From: Bacteroidota bacterium
GTDB lineage: Bacteria; Bacteroidota; Ignavibacteria; Kryptoniales; JAKASW01
DNA: 64,000 nucleotides
Direction of reading: 5' to 3'
Assembly: GCA_021789975.1 (NCBI GenBank)
Contig: JAJYIT010000002.1
Coordinates: forward strand, 62,001 to 126,000
Made by a program: the position numbers and the translations under genes. The notes below the pieces were generated by a model. It did not search any database. It was not told the origin of the DNA and saw only the letters and a list, made by a program, of their open reading frames with translations. Shown in pieces: positions 8,133 to 18,003 of the stretch (positions are counted from its first letter, which is position 1; each line of letters opens with the position of its first letter).

Positions 8133-9902
8133 CTAATTTCTGGAATCCACAATGGATACTTGGCTCCATAGCGGACTGGCATACACGAGTTTCCCGCCCA
8201 CGAATGTGCCCAGGATGCGGTCGGATAAAATCTTTCGCGGCGGAACTCTCCGGATGTCATTGGAGAAGAAAGTAAAATCCGCATACTTCCGAATCGAAAT
8301 GCTCCCTTTGACATTTTCCTGGAAAGCAGCGTAGGCCGGCCATTTTACAAATGCATTTAGGGCGTCATGGATGCTCATCGCTTGAGATGGAAAGAATCCG
8401 TCATGGAAATCTGAGCTGTCAGCAGCTGCGTCAGACGAAAGTGAGAAATAGGCTTTCGCCTCTTCAAACGATCGTGGTAGTCCATTCGGATCGCGCCTCG
8501 TCACTGCAGCGTAAATCCCTAACCTTGGATCAGGGCTTTGATATGGAAAATCGGAGCCTCCAATTATGATGGCGCCGCTGTCGAGAAGCGACTTCCACAT
8601 ATCCCAGAATTTTGTTCGTTCCGGTCCGAGAAGCGATTCGATCCAGTACATATCAGAAATACAGGCCGCCGGCTGCATCGACGGCAAGATTCCAAGCTTA
8701 GCGAACTCATCAACATCACGCGGTAGGATCACGCCGACACCTTCGATTCGCAAACGAGCATCGGGAATGTCTGCAATATGCAGCGCATGCGTGTAGGCTC
8801 TAAGGACCACGGAAATCGCGCGATCGCCGTGAGCTTCCGTGCAGACTTGGAAACCCGACGCAAGAGCAGCCACGGTCAGGTTTTCAAGATCCTTCCCCCC
8901 CATAAGAGTCATTCCGTAGTTCCCTGGGTCGTCGGAATATGCATGAACAAGAGCCGCTTCGCGGGAACGCAGTGTGCCATCCATATCCACTCTTATCGAC
9001 CTCATTGTGAAATAGCCGTCCGCAGTCTTGACAGGACCCTTTTTCAGAATCGCAGGCAAAGTGGAATCGTTGCCATTGTACATCGCGTAAATACGAATTC
9101 TCAACCTCCCAGTCCGGTCAAGACGTTCATACGCTTTCAGAGTTGCCCCGTCAATCCCGGCATCCTGGACTTCGGTTATCCCATATCGTGCACACGTATC
9201 AGAAGCAAGCACGATTGCATCCTCAATTTCAGTTTCGCTGGGTGGCGGTATTTTTGAAGTTACAAGATCAATCGCACTTCCGGCCAAGATGCCCGTTGGA
9301 TTGCCTTTTCGGTCTTTGATAATCCGTCCACCATTCGGGTTCGGAGTTGAACGAGTGATGCCGGCCAGCTTCAGCACTTTCGAGTTCACCCACGCAGCTT
9401 GACCGTCAGAACTGATCAGAAAAACAAAGTCATTGCCCGCAACCTTATCGAGAATCTTAGCGGCCTGGAAGTCAACTCCCGGCCATATCGACGGATTCCA
9501 ACCGCTTCCCCGAATCCATCTTCCCGGTTTTGTTCGAGCTGCCGCATCGCGGATGAGAATGGAAATATCCTCTGGCGATTCAGCCTTCATGAGGTCGATC
9601 GTACTTAGGCTTACTCCTAATGCGACCATATGCGCATGACCGTCGATCAATCCCGGATAAACATAAGAGCCTTTCAAGTCGATAACAAGTGCTCCCTGAA
9701 AGTGAGATTCAATTTCGGAGTTCGTACCAACACCCACGATCCTACCGCCGTTAACGGCAACGGCACCGGCATCAGGCAGACGTTTGTCCAGTGTCTCGAA
9801 ATGTCCGTGCAACAGGATCAGATCAACTCTTAGTTTCTGCATTGAACATGAGGCGAGGAGAAATGCGCATAACGCTGCAACAACTATCGTAAGAAGTCTC
9901 AT
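8133..9902 (-). CDS. YtcJ-type amidohydrolase lipoprotein
   Basis: A 589-residue metal-dependent hydrolase of the amidohydrolase_3 branch. The N-terminus is a lipoprotein signal with lipobox LASC, so the enzyme is probably exported and lipid-anchored. The metal-binding motif HAHM (in YPGLIDGHAHMVALG) is near residue 90, a second site (TEAHGDRA) near residue 360, and the late GSDFPYQSPDP motif carries the catalytic aspartate near residue 450. The C-terminal beta-sandwich ends with the KYADF pattern usual for the superfamily. Substrates of YtcJ relatives are largely unknown. The gene stands alone, 137 bases from the next gene downstream. Confidence 0.87.
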   Translation of the reverse strand: MRLLTIVVAALCAFLLASCSMQKLRVDLILLHGHFETLDKRLPDAGAVAVNGGRIVGVGTNSEIESHFQGALVIDLKGSYVYPGLIDGHAHMVALGVSLSTIDLMKAESPEDISILIRDAAARTKPGRWIRGSGWNPSIWPGVDFQAAKILDKVAGNDFVFLISSDGQAAWVNSKVLKLAGITRSTPNPNGGRIIKDRKGNPTGILAGSAIDLVTSKIPPPSETEIEDAIVLASDTCARYGITEVQDAGIDGATLKAYERLDRTGRLRIRIYAMYNGNDSTLPAILKKGPVKTADGYFTMRSIRVDMDGTLRSREAALVHAYSDDPGNYGMTLMGGKDLENLTVAALASGFQVCTEAHGDRAISVVLRAYTHALHIADIPDARLRIEGVGVILPRDVDEFAKLGILPSMQPAACISDMYWIESLLGPERTKFWDMWKSLLDSGAIIIGGSDFPYQSPDPRLGIYAAVTRRDPNGLPRSFEEAKAYFSLSSDAAADSSDFHDGFFPSQAMSIHDALNAFVKWPAYAAFQENVKGSISIRKYADFTFFSNDIRRVPPRKILSDRILGTFVGGKLVYASPLWSQVSIVDSRN

Positions 9903-10124
9903 AAAATTCCTTTGAGTTCGATTGAAATTTACTACATCATGACTCTTGTGTCCAAATCAGCCACGTATTCGAGATCCCATGGACTTCAGATGCCGTGCAA
10001 AGAAAGACTGGAAACGGAGTTCAATGGATAATTGGTCTGATGGATTTATATTCATTGATGATTCTCAGACAGATCGGTGAAACCGGCCAGACCCAAACCA
10101 CGCGCCTTCGGGACCTCCCGTTCC

Positions 10125-10136
10125 AAACCCGGGTTT
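10125..10136. other. 12-bp perfect palindrome upstream of the YbjQ gene
   Basis: AAACCCGGGTTT is a perfect palindrome lying 40 bases before the ATG of the YbjQ gene, in the 273-base gap between two divergent genes (9903-10175). It could be an operator; with no loop it is a poor RNA hairpin. Nothing else in the gap stands out apart from an AAGGAGG ribosome site just before 10176. Confidence 0.35.
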
Positions 10137-10175
10137 CCCAGATGAGCGATAACCATAATAAGGAGGATTTGTAAC

Positions 10176-10505
10176 ATGGATCATTCAATGACTACAACCA
10201 CTTTTGAGCTTAGCGGTTATAAAGTTGTCAGGCAGCTTGGTGTAGTTCGAGGCATCACGGTACGTTCAAGATCAGTGTTCGGCACCATCGGCGGGTCGCT
10301 TCAGACTCTGTTCGGGGGAAACATCAGCCTGTTTACTGAGCTCTGCGAAAAATCAAGAGAGGAAGCATTCGATATGATGCTTGATCACGCCGAAAAGCTC
10401 GGTGCGAACGCAGTCGTTGGGGTGAGATACGATGCCACGGAATTGCTCAACGGAGTCACGGAAGTCCTCTGTTACGGAACGGCGGTCACGGTTTCAAGAG
10501 ACTGA
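10176..10505 (+). CDS. YbjQ/UPF0145 family protein
   Basis: A 109-residue soluble protein of the YbjQ family, preceded by an ideal AAGGAGG site. Family features are the opening [20 protein letters not shown], the glycine-rich middle ([15 protein letters not shown]), and the closing [17 protein letters not shown] pattern. YbjQ proteins form pentameric beta/alpha rings and have been called putative heavy-metal-binding proteins, but no firm function is known. It is followed after 188 bases by glutamate dehydrogenase on the same strand; I see no sign that they share a role. Confidence 0.88.
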   Translation: MDHSMTTTTFELSGYKVVRQLGVVRGITVRSRSVFGTIGGSLQTLFGGNISLFTELCEKSREEAFDMMLDHAEKLGANAVVGVRYDATELLNGVTEVLCYGTAVTVSRD

Positions 10506-10693
10506 CAGAGATACACCAGATCTCAGATTTGTTGGCCAAATCTCCATGGCTTTGGATCCTGACCATGTCAAGACTTGATACATTTTTCATTTCGAGAAGC
10601 AAGACTAAATTGTCCCATGTTAAGTAGGCAGTGCGTGCCACGAAATCGCAAACTAGCCCAAGACTATCAATCTGACAAACTACAGGGTAAAAC

Positions 10694-12115
10694 ATGCCAA
10701 ACTCAAATCAAGAACTCAGCTTTTTCGAGAATGTAAACCGCAATTTCGATAGAGCTGCACAGTTCACGAGCCACCCAAAAGGTCTGCTCGAACAGATCAA
10801 AGGCTGTAACAGCGTTTACTCATTTCAATTCCCCGTAAGAACTTCTAAAGGTTTCGAAGTCCTTCATGGGTGGCGTGTTGAACACAGTTACCACAAGCTC
10901 CCGGTCAAAGGAGGAATTCGATACTCCGAGATGGTGAATGAAGACGAGGTTAAAGCGCTCGCAGCACTTATGACATACAAATGTGCTGTCGTAGATGTAC
11001 CATTTGGTGGAGCCAAAGGCGCTATCAAGTTCAATCCGCGAGACTACTCGCAGATGGACGTTGAGCTTATCACTCGTCGATACACATCAGAACTAATCAG
11101 GAAGAACTACATCGGACCCGGTGTGGATGTTCCTGCGCCGGACTATGGTTCGAGTTCCAGGGAAATGGCATGGATAGCGGACACTTACGCAACCTTCAAT
11201 CCAGGAAAGATCGATGCACTCGCCTGCGTAACGGGGAAACCCGTTGCAGAGGGGGGCGTTCGCGGCAGAACTGAGGCAACGGGCAGAGGAATCTTTTATG
11301 GCCTTAGAGAAGCTTGTGAAAACTCCGAGGACATGCGAAGGCTGGGATTGACTCAAGGGCTTGCCGGGAAGAAGGTAATCGTTCAAGGACTCGGAAACGT
11401 AGGATACCATGCGGCAAAGTTTTGTCAGGAAGCTGGCGCAGTAATTGTCGCCCTGGCAGAATATGAGGGAGCAATTTATAACCCGAAGGGTCTTGATGTT
11501 GACGCAGTTGCTAACCATAGAAAAGAAACCGGTTCGATTTTGGGTTTCCCCGGCGCAACAGATATCACCAACTCAAGACAGGCACTGGAGCTAGAGTGTG
11601 AGATTCTTATCCCCGCCGCACTGGAAGAACAAATCACAAAGGAAAATGCCTCGCGGATTAAAGCAAAGATCATTGCTGAGGGCGCGAACGGACCGACAAC
11701 CGCAGATGCTGAAGAAATCCTGCTGCAGAAAGGAGTCATGGTGATACCTGACATGTATCTCAACGCCGGCGGAGTCACCGTGTCTTATTTTGAATGGCTC
11801 AAGAATCTATCTCATGTCAGGTTTGGACGGATGGATAAACGGTTCGAACAATCTGCGTTTGACAGGATACTCCGTGCTGTCGAGGAATCGACCGGGAGAC
11901 CCTTTTCCGATTTCGAGCGAAGTAGGATAGCTAAGGGCCCTGATGAAATAGATATCGTGAACTCGGGTCTCGAAGAAACCATGACGACTGCATACAACCA
12001 GATCAGAGAGATATTGAAGTCAAATAGCAAAATACCGGATTTGAGAACCGCGGCTTTCCTGAGCGCGATAAACAAGATAGCTACTGCTTATATTGAACTA
12101 GGCATCTTCCCGTAG
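10694..12115 (+). CDS. Glu/Leu/Phe/Val dehydrogenase (glutamate dehydrogenase)
   Basis: A 473-residue oxidative deaminase linking 2-oxoglutarate and ammonium to glutamate. The substrate half shows PVKGGIRYS and the catalytic-lysine segment [12 protein letters not shown]; the Rossmann half has [16 protein letters not shown]. Length is slightly above the usual ~420-450 because the C-terminus carries additional helices. The [20 protein letters not shown] stretch fits the glutamate branch, but specificity between glutamate and branched-chain amino acids, and between NAD and NADP, is not settled by eye. It ends 20 bases before a strong hairpin shared with the converging gene. Confidence 0.92.
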   Translation: MPNSNQELSFFENVNRNFDRAAQFTSHPKGLLEQIKGCNSVYSFQFPVRTSKGFEVLHGWRVEHSYHKLPVKGGIRYSEMVNEDEVKALAALMTYKCAVVDVPFGGAKGAIKFNPRDYSQMDVELITRRYTSELIRKNYIGPGVDVPAPDYGSSSREMAWIADTYATFNPGKIDALACVTGKPVAEGGVRGRTEATGRGIFYGLREACENSEDMRRLGLTQGLAGKKVIVQGLGNVGYHAAKFCQEAGAVIVALAEYEGAIYNPKGLDVDAVANHRKETGSILGFPGATDITNSRQALELECEILIPAALEEQITKENASRIKAKIIAEGANGPTTADAEEILLQKGVMVIPDMYLNAGGVTVSYFEWLKNLSHVRFGRMDKRFEQSAFDRILRAVEESTGRPFSDFERSRIAKGPDEIDIVNSGLEETMTTAYNQIREILKSNSKIPDLRTAAFLSAINKIATAYIELGIFP

Positions 12116-12134
12116 AAAAAAACAGTGTTGTACA

Positions 12135-12172
12135 GCCGTCACCAGCGATTTCTTCCAGACACTGGTGACGGC
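12135..12172. terminator. Bidirectional terminator hairpin between converging genes
   Basis: GCCGTCACCAG (12135-12145) is the exact reverse complement of CTGGTGACGGC (12162-12172), an 11-bp stem with a 16-base loop. It fills the gap between the glutamate dehydrogenase stop (12115) and the converging barrel gene stop (12179). T-runs are weak: three T on the plus side, and seven T on the minus strand about a dozen bases beyond the stem. A shared terminator is the likely role. Confidence 0.65.
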
Positions 12173-12178
12173 ACAAGT

Positions 12179-13876
12179 TTAGAATGGCCTCACGATCAGA
12201 ACTCCAAATGTCGGAGACGTTGCGATGTCGGTTCTCCAAGATACGAAGATCCTGAGGTCGCCACTCCCGTTTCCCAAACCAACGCCATAGTCCGACTTGA
12301 AATTATCTGCAGTGATGAGGTTCCACCCGCCCGTCATGCCGTCTGATGGATTTGCGCTTTGCACTTGTCCCATGTCGCTGAAAAGTATGAGCGAGAATGT
12401 GTTGAGCGGAAAAAAACCAGCCCTCTCGAACAGCCTGGGACTGAACAGTAACTCGGCATTCACAAGGAGAAGTCTGTTGCCCGTGAATGCCATCAGTCGA
12501 TAAGCGTTGAGTGTGTTCAGCCCACCGATCTGATAAGAGCGCTGCAGCGGCAATACTCCACTGGACGTCCCCCCTCTAAACCGCATATTCAGTTGTAAAC
12601 CTGGAAACAGGGGCTGATACCGAACCGCCTCGAGGGTCAGCATCCTGAAATCAAAGTCTCCGCTCACCGTAGCTTCACCTCTAAGATCAGCAATCCAACC
12701 TCTCCTCACCGTCTCGCCTTTGTAATTGCGATGTTGTATGTCTAAAACGATACTCCTCATCCACCCCGCTGAGATTGCAGGATTACTGCGGAACACCTTA
12801 TGCCCTCCGAAAACCGCCCAGTCCGTGTTAGTGGGTAGCGAAGAATACTTGTCAACATCATAACTGAGGGTGACCCTGGAATTCATCCGGTAGTACTGTC
12901 CTATGTGTGCAGAGAAACCTTCCCTTGCGAAGTAATCCAGGAAATCCTCCTTGGCAAGTATTGCGTAAAGGGAATTTTCCTTTGGACCGATTATCCAGTA
13001 GTCCTTGGAATCTGTCAAGGAATGAGCCTCGATGCCTGCTTCAAATCTATTCGCATTTCCGACCCATTTGTCGAAACCAAATCTATATTGCCATTTATGG
13101 ATTGCAAACCCGTAGCCGAAAAATCCATAAGGTGAATAAGTCTCGTCGCCGCTCCAGAAGTAGTCCTTGTTCTGACCGATGCCCAGAAACAATCCATTGA
13201 CCCGGTTGTATGACACTGCCAGATGTTCGAAAATAGAATTAGGGCCCTGCCAGATATCCGAATGGTCCACCAGCTTCATTTTCTCGATAACAGAACGCCT
13301 CTTCTCAAGATCGCTGCTGTTGCGTTCGATTATCGCCCCTTCAACCTGAGCATCTGGAGATATGGTTGCTTTACCGTCGATGACGACAACGTCGCCGCTT
13401 ATTTTCCCATCGTCTTTTACAAATGCGTCGCCGTTAACAACTACCAGGCTCCCTATCAACGTCCCTTCTATGACAGCATCCCCATTTAGAACTTTAACGC
13501 TAGTGTCTTCTCGGCGACCCCGCGGAAGTTTGTAGTTGCCTTCCTTGACTATAGCGTCTTTCACGCCGTAAATGTTTGCCGCTTCGTCGGCAAGGTCAGT
13601 CGCCCCTAAATTCATTCGATGAATTTCGTCACTTATCTGCTTCAAACTGGCGGATAACTTTTCAATCTCTAATCGGTCAGCTTCTGTAAACTGAGTTGCC
13701 GTGTCCGTACGCGCTTTAAACAAATTGTAGGTTGTGTTGATCCTTCGCAGCTCTGATTTCAATGAATCGAGTGTCTGTCTTTGCGGCATGTAACTCGAGT
13801 CGGGTTCCTGCGCGTATGCTGCGGAAAGCCCGAATGCCAATAGGGATGTGACGAGACACGGAAGGATAAGCTTCAT
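12179..13876 (-). CDS. Outer-membrane beta-barrel (surface-antigen/Omp85-like) with bactofilin-like N-terminal domain
   Basis: A 565-residue exported protein. The ATG at 13876, after AAGGAG, opens a signal peptide cleaved near AYAQE. Residues ~30-95 look like a helical or coiled-coil spacer. Residues ~115-185 form a run of short glycine-turn strands (VLNGDAVIEGTLIGSLVVV, then DGKISGDVVVIDGKATI) typical of the right-handed beta-helix of bactofilin/polymer-forming proteins. The rest, about 350 residues ending in ...LIVRPF with a C-terminal aromatic, has alternating strands and the surface-antigen/Omp85 signatures (LILFSDMGQV; YGVGLGNGSG). POTRA domains are absent. It stands alone between converging genes; the role is unknown, possibly envelope structure or secretion. 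Confidence 0.78.
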   Translation of the reverse strand: MKLILPCLVTSLLAFGLSAAYAQEPDSSYMPQRQTLDSLKSELRRINTTYNLFKARTDTATQFTEADRLEIEKLSASLKQISDEIHRMNLGATDLADEAANIYGVKDAIVKEGNYKLPRGRREDTSVKVLNGDAVIEGTLIGSLVVVNGDAFVKDDGKISGDVVVIDGKATISPDAQVEGAIIERNSSDLEKRRSVIEKMKLVDHSDIWQGPNSIFEHLAVSYNRVNGLFLGIGQNKDYFWSGDETYSPYGFFGYGFAIHKWQYRFGFDKWVGNANRFEAGIEAHSLTDSKDYWIIGPKENSLYAILAKEDFLDYFAREGFSAHIGQYYRMNSRVTLSYDVDKYSSLPTNTDWAVFGGHKVFRSNPAISAGWMRSIVLDIQHRNYKGETVRRGWIADLRGEATVSGDFDFRMLTLEAVRYQPLFPGLQLNMRFRGGTSSGVLPLQRSYQIGGLNTLNAYRLMAFTGNRLLLVNAELLFSPRLFERAGFFPLNTFSLILFSDMGQVQSANPSDGMTGGWNLITADNFKSDYGVGLGNGSGDLRIFVSWRTDIATSPTFGVLIVRPF

Positions 13877-13930
13877 TTTCACCACTCCTTTTATGAGAGA
13901 ATCTACGATTTAAGCTGGAATTGTTACAAC

Positions 13931-14788
13931 TTAGCTCGAAAAGAGGGTATCAGGAGCTCTTTCCTCAAGGGGATAGAAGTTCAGTGAGGGGAGATAATCA
14001 AGCGAGCCGTGGTAGTACGCCAGTTCAAAAAACTGACGCATCCCGGCAATTTCCTCATCGCCGAGATCAAATTGGATGTTCTGAGTAAGGTAAGATTTCA
14101 CCAGCGAGAAATCAGCAGAGTATTCCTCCGCTGCAAGACGGCAAACATCATCGATGTTATCCATGCCAAGGTTCTTCGATGAAATTATTGCCTGAGTATC
14201 TTCCAGCGACATCGCCCCTTCCCTACCTACCCAAACAGCAAAGACAAAAGGCAACCCGGTCATGTCGTGCCATTCTTCTGCAAGATCGAGGTAAGTCCTT
14301 TCACCGGATGGCGTTTTGAACAGTGCAGCATCGCCAATAACCAGCGCCGCATCCGCAGTGGATAGCATCTTCTTAAGATCAGGCATCGCGACAATGAATT
14401 CGGGTTTAACCTGATACCTTTCCGCGAGTAGAATCTTGGTCAGTATAACTGACGTCATGGAACTTATATCGACCGCGACAGACCTGATGCTTCTGAGATT
14501 CCGATTGAAATAGAGCCGGATGCTGTTTACTTCTTCATGAGCGATTATCCCGCACTCGGGTACTATCCTCAAACTTGGACTATTCTTCGCATACGCAATA
14601 CTAGGAACAAGTGCCGCATCGAGCTTCCCACCAATTAGGTCGACTGCGAGAACAGACGGTATCGCTTTGATCAATTCAAAATTGTGTCGGAAGAGATTCC
14701 TTTCTATCCCGTAGATGAGAGGTTTTGTGTTAAGAAAGCTTACCGCACCAAGCTTCCTCCTCCTTGAGCTGGTCTGCAAGTCAGGCAT
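13931..14788 (-). CDS. mqnA: Chorismate dehydratase, futalosine menaquinone pathway
   Basis: A 285-residue periplasmic-binding-protein-like enzyme that removes water from chorismate to give 3-enolpyruvyl-benzoate, the first step of the futalosine route to menaquinone. The opening GAVSFLNTKPLIYGI and the later VSLIPSIA-like segment (ALVPSIAYAKN) are hallmarks of MqnA, and the central ALVIGDAAL matches the ligand-binding hinge. It lies 179 bases downstream of mqnE on the same strand. The later genes mqnB, mqnC and mqnD are not in this window. Confidence 0.93.
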   Translation of the reverse strand: MPDLQTSSRRRKLGAVSFLNTKPLIYGIERNLFRHNFELIKAIPSVLAVDLIGGKLDAALVPSIAYAKNSPSLRIVPECGIIAHEEVNSIRLYFNRNLRSIRSVAVDISSMTSVILTKILLAERYQVKPEFIVAMPDLKKMLSTADAALVIGDAALFKTPSGERTYLDLAEEWHDMTGLPFVFAVWVGREGAMSLEDTQAIISSKNLGMDNIDDVCRLAAEEYSADFSLVKSYLTQNIQFDLGDEEIAGMRQFFELAYYHGSLDYLPSLNFYPLEERAPDTLFSS

Positions 14789-14815
14789 CTATCCTCCAGT
14801 GGTCATGTGGTTTCA

Positions 14816-14831
14816 AGCCTGAGTTCAGGCT
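14816..14831. other. Short hairpin between mqnE and mqnA
   Basis: AGCCTGA (14816-14822) and TCAGGCT (14825-14831) form a 7-bp perfect stem with a two-base gap, 28 bases before the mqnA ATG on the minus strand. It has no T-run. It may affect expression of mqnA or be chance; the rest of the 179-base gap shows nothing else. Confidence 0.3.
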
Positions 14832-14967
14832 GCCTAGGTACGAAGAGTTGGGCGGGATAGGTCCCCAAAACATGGTGCCGAGAATCTTTCTTGAGAATTT
14901 TCACTTTTGAATTTCGAGAAATGATTGAGACCCGGAAATTGAAGGGACGAATCTTCCCATTAGCAGA

Positions 14968-16104
14968 TCAAGCGAATGTCTCGATTGTATTGTAAAGCGC
15001 ATCCCGTTCGAGAGGTATTCGTCCGGCATCCTTGATAAGCTTCACCAGTTGACTTCTGGACAACGCATTATCGGTTGAAGCGCCTGCCATGTGAAAGACA
15101 CGCTCATCTCGCACTGTACCATCAAGATCATCTGCCCCAAAACTAAGGCTGATTTGGGCAACCTTCGGTCCCATCGAAATCCAGTATGCTTTGATGTGCG
15201 GGAAATTGTCCAGCATTAACCTGCCAACGGCTACGCTCTTGAGATTGTCGATGCCGGTAGCCCACTGCGTCGAGTCTTCCACACGCGGATGATAAGCGAG
15301 CGGAATAAAAGCGAAGAAGCCCTTCGTCTCATCCTGGAGCTTTCTCAACCTGATGAGGTGATCCACTCGCTCAGTCACTGTCTCCATGTGGCCATATAGC
15401 ATTGTAGCGTTCGATGGTATGCCAAGACTATGAGCGGTCCTGATGACCGAAATCCAATCCTCGGCGCCGATCTTGTCCGCAAACATCTTCTGCCGGACTC
15501 GCTCGCTGAAAATCTCCGCACCGCCACCCGGCATAGCATCCAGACCTGCCTCCTTGAACTCAATCAGAACCTGTTCAATCGTCTTCCCGTATAGTCTGGC
15601 AAAGAACTCTATCTCGACTGCTGTGAAAGCCTTAATATGAATGCGACGGTCAATCCTCTTTATACCTCTAAGCAGCTCGATATAGTAATCGTAAGGAAGT
15701 GATGGATTAAGCCCGCCCACCATGTGCATCTCAGTGATATTGTCCTTGTCGTCCGCAACCGTTTTGAATATTTGCTCCAGTGACATCAGGAATGCGCCAT
15801 CTTGTCCTTCCTTTCTGTAGAAGGAACAAAACTTGCAATCGAGCTCGCATATGTTTGTATAGTTGAGATAATAATTCCGCACGAAGTAAGTGTCGGATCC
15901 GTTCAGTCGTTCCCTGACGTGATTAGCAAGGTGACCAAGCGCCAGGAGGTTGTCCGACTCATAGAGTCTAATGCCGTCTTCGCGGGTGAGCCGCTCGCCC
16001 TGCAGCACCTTAAAACGAATTTCAGCAAGGTCACCATGAAGGTTCAGGTCACTCAACGAGCTGCCGTCAGCAGCACCTGCTGAGCTATTGGAGGTTTCGA
16101 ACAT
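14968..16104 (-). CDS. mqnE: Aminofutalosine synthase (radical SAM)
   Basis: A 378-residue radical SAM enzyme that joins 3-enolpyruvyl-benzoate to the deoxyadenosyl group, giving 6-amino-6-deoxyfutalosine. The iron-sulfur motif CELDCKFC sits at residues 86-93 inside the family sequence RNYYLNYTNI. Further MqnE signatures are HMVGGLNPSLPYDYY, IHIKAFTAVEI, AGLDAMPGGGAEIF and PSNATMLYGHMET, which separate it from its paralogue MqnC. It starts 21 bases after the rplS stop on the same strand, so it may be read from the ribosomal operon or its own promoter. Confidence 0.94.
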   Translation of the reverse strand: MFETSNSSAGAADGSSLSDLNLHGDLAEIRFKVLQGERLTREDGIRLYESDNLLALGHLANHVRERLNGSDTYFVRNYYLNYTNICELDCKFCSFYRKEGQDGAFLMSLEQIFKTVADDKDNITEMHMVGGLNPSLPYDYYIELLRGIKRIDRRIHIKAFTAVEIEFFARLYGKTIEQVLIEFKEAGLDAMPGGGAEIFSERVRQKMFADKIGAEDWISVIRTAHSLGIPSNATMLYGHMETVTERVDHLIRLRKLQDETKGFFAFIPLAYHPRVEDSTQWATGIDNLKSVAVGRLMLDNFPHIKAYWISMGPKVAQISLSFGADDLDGTVRDERVFHMAGASTDNALSRSQLVKLIKDAGRIPLERDALYNTIETFA

Positions 16105-16125
16105 CTAAGCGAGGTGTTTTGTAAG

Positions 16126-16464
16126 CTATGTAGTCTTCTGACGAACTGCTTTGCTGGCCAACTCTCTCAGATAGTAAAGTTTTGCCCGACGGACCTTACC
16201 ATTTCTAAGGACTTCAATGCCGGCAATACGGGGGGAATGCGTCGGGAATATCCTCTCTACTCCGACACCGTTAGAAATCTTACGAACAGTAAACGTCTCC
16301 TTCAGGCCTGCTCCACGTCGGCTTATAACAATACCCTCAAAATCCTGGATGCGCTCTTTGTCGCCTTCAACGACCTTGAAATGTACGTTCACAGTGTCTC
16401 CCGGAATAAAACGCGGTAAGTCCGTCTTAAGGTGGGCTGCTTCTACTAGTGCTATCTTATTCAT
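16126..16464 (-). CDS. rplS: 50S ribosomal protein L19
   Basis: A 112-residue protein at the interface of the ribosomal subunits. It shows the L19 pattern: [50 protein letters not shown] and the basic C-terminal [10 protein letters not shown]. The frame is open upstream to 16557, but that would overlap trmD; the ATG at 16464 has a GGAG site and gives the normal family length. It is the last gene of the conserved string ffh-rpsP-khpA-rimM-trmD-rplS. Confidence 0.96.
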   Translation of the reverse strand: MNKIALVEAAHLKTDLPRFIPGDTVNVHFKVVEGDKERIQDFEGIVISRRGAGLKETFTVRKISNGVGVERIFPTHSPRIAGIEVLRNGKVRRAKLYYLRELASKAVRQKTT

Positions 16465-16510
16465 CTTGATTCTCCATTTTGTAACATAGTTCCCGCTTTC
16501 GGGATTTGAT

Positions 16511-17224
16511 TTAGACTTTTCTTCTCTTGCAATCAGATAGATCGGCTTCTCTGTCAAGAAGGTCCGGCCTTCGATGCGCAGTGCGCACGGCGCTCATCTG
16601 CTCACGCCATTTTCTTACCTCCTCATGATCTCCACTTAACAAGACATCGGGAACTTTCATACCTCTGAACTCGGGAGGTCTCGTGTATTGGGGTGAGTCG
16701 AGAAAGCCATCCTGGAACGAGTCGTTCAGCACACTCTCGCTGTCGCCGAGTGCACCGGGAAGGAGTCTCACAACTGCATCCACGATTACGAGCGCCGGGA
16801 TCTCTCCGCCAGTCAGGACATAATCGCCGATAGAGATCTCTCTAGTTACAAGGCGTTCCCTTACTCGTTCGTCAACTCCTTTGTAGTGCCCGCAAATTAG
16901 GATAATGCTTTGATAAAGCGAAAATTCATTTGCAATCGGCTGACGAAACACTTCTCCGTCCGCTGCAAGCAGTACTATCTCGTCATACTGCCTTTGAGCT
17001 TGAAGACTATCAACGCACTCAAATAGTGGTTCCGGTTTCAAAACCATACCTGCACCGCCACCATAGGGCGAATCATCAAGGGTATGGTGCCTGTCATGAG
17101 CATAGTCGCGAAGATTGTGAACAACAATTTCAACCGTATTTCTTTCTTGTGCTTTCTTTATCATGCTTTCACTAAGAGGTCCGCTGAACATTCCCGGGAA
17201 AGCGGAGATAATGTCAATCCTCAT
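16511..17224 (-). CDS. trmD: tRNA (guanine37-N1)-methyltransferase
   Basis: A 237-residue SPOUT-fold enzyme that methylates G37 next to the anticodon using S-adenosylmethionine, preventing frameshifts. Signatures seen are [18 protein letters not shown], the knot segment [12 protein letters not shown] and [16 protein letters not shown], and the substrate loop [19 protein letters not shown]. The ATG overlaps the end of rimM by 11 bases (reading through GATGAGGATTGA), indicating coupled translation. Length is normal. Confidence 0.96.
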   Translation of the reverse strand: MRIDIISAFPGMFSGPLSESMIKKAQERNTVEIVVHNLRDYAHDRHHTLDDSPYGGGAGMVLKPEPLFECVDSLQAQRQYDEIVLLAADGEVFRQPIANEFSLYQSIILICGHYKGVDERVRERLVTREISIGDYVLTGGEIPALVIVDAVVRLLPGALGDSESVLNDSFQDGFLDSPQYTRPPEFRGMKVPDVLLSGDHEEVRKWREQMSAVRTAHRRPDLLDREADLSDCKRRKV

Positions 17225-17768
17225 CCAACCCGCCCCCCAACATTCCGTCTATCAACCTGATCAGTATCGACCTCTCTTCGAGATCTATCGAGACGAGAAA
17301 CGGTTTTACGAACGGAACACTCACCTCTGCACCATCGTCCTGCCGAATAGATAGCAGACTCTGCGCACCGTTGGAGACAATTTCCTCGACAACACCGATA
17401 CTCCTTCCGCCCTCTTCGACCACCGACATACCAACCAGTGAATCGACGTAGAACGTCCCCTTAGGTAGTTGAGCTCTCTCATCTTCACGGACAAGAATTT
17501 CGCTTCCAATAAAGTTCGAGGCTTCATCAAAGGAGTTTACGCCCTCCGGTTTCATCACAACATAGCCATTCATTTCTTCGCACTTTTCGATGGAGTGGCG
17601 AACCGGCTGTTCTTTCCCGGGTGAACGGAAATAGGCGCTTTTCATGCCGACAAATCGTCCCCGTACATCGCTATAAGATTCCACCTTCAAGTCGCCTTTG
17701 GTTCCTCTAACTTTTCTAACCATTCCTATGAGAATGAGATCTTCCATCTCTTCTTTAGTTACGCTCAC
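17214..17768 (-). CDS. rimM: Ribosome maturation factor RimM
   Basis: A 184-residue 16S rRNA processing factor that binds S19 during 30S head assembly. It has the N-terminal RimM barrel (LILIGMVRKVRGTKGDLKVE) and the C-terminal PRC barrel (GTFYVDSLVGMSVVEEGG ... VPFVKPFLVSID). It overlaps trmD by 11 bases. It is separated from khpA by 235 noncoding bases that include a terminator-like hairpin, so rimM-trmD-rplS may form its own transcript. Confidence 0.95.
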   Translation of the reverse strand: MSVTKEEMEDLILIGMVRKVRGTKGDLKVESYSDVRGRFVGMKSAYFRSPGKEQPVRHSIEKCEEMNGYVVMKPEGVNSFDEASNFIGSEILVREDERAQLPKGTFYVDSLVGMSVVEEGGRSIGVVEEIVSNGAQSLLSIRQDDGAEVSVPFVKPFLVSIDLEERSILIRLIDGMLGGGLDED

Positions 17769-17840
17769 GATCTGCTGCGAAGCAAATCATAGTTTTTTCT
17801 CTTGCCGACTTTTTTCCTGGACCTGATTATCGGGTATGAC

Positions 17841-17870
17841 AAAAATCCTTGACCCGGCATCAAGTCCGGG
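17841..17870 (-). terminator. Possible terminator between khpA and rimM
   Basis: CCCGG (17853-17857) and CCGGG (17866-17870) form a 5-bp GC stem with an eight-base loop. Read on the minus strand, the stem is followed after seven bases by five T (17845-17841). The stem is short, so this is a weak call. It lies in the 235-base gap after khpA and could end or attenuate the ffh-rpsP-khpA transcript. Confidence 0.35.
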
Positions 17871-18003
17871 AATCAGACGTTTCATGATCGGCTTACGTTC
17901 CAACCGATCAATTCGGCAAAATCTAAGTTTACTCGAATGCCTCGTTCCGTGGTTGTCAGCGAGACCCGAGACCATTGAGCCCGGATCGCAGACAGTCGCG
18001 GGA

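Noticed and set aside
16465-16557. N-terminal extension of L19
   Set aside because: It would overlap trmD and exceed the family length; the ATG at 16464 has a good ribosome site.
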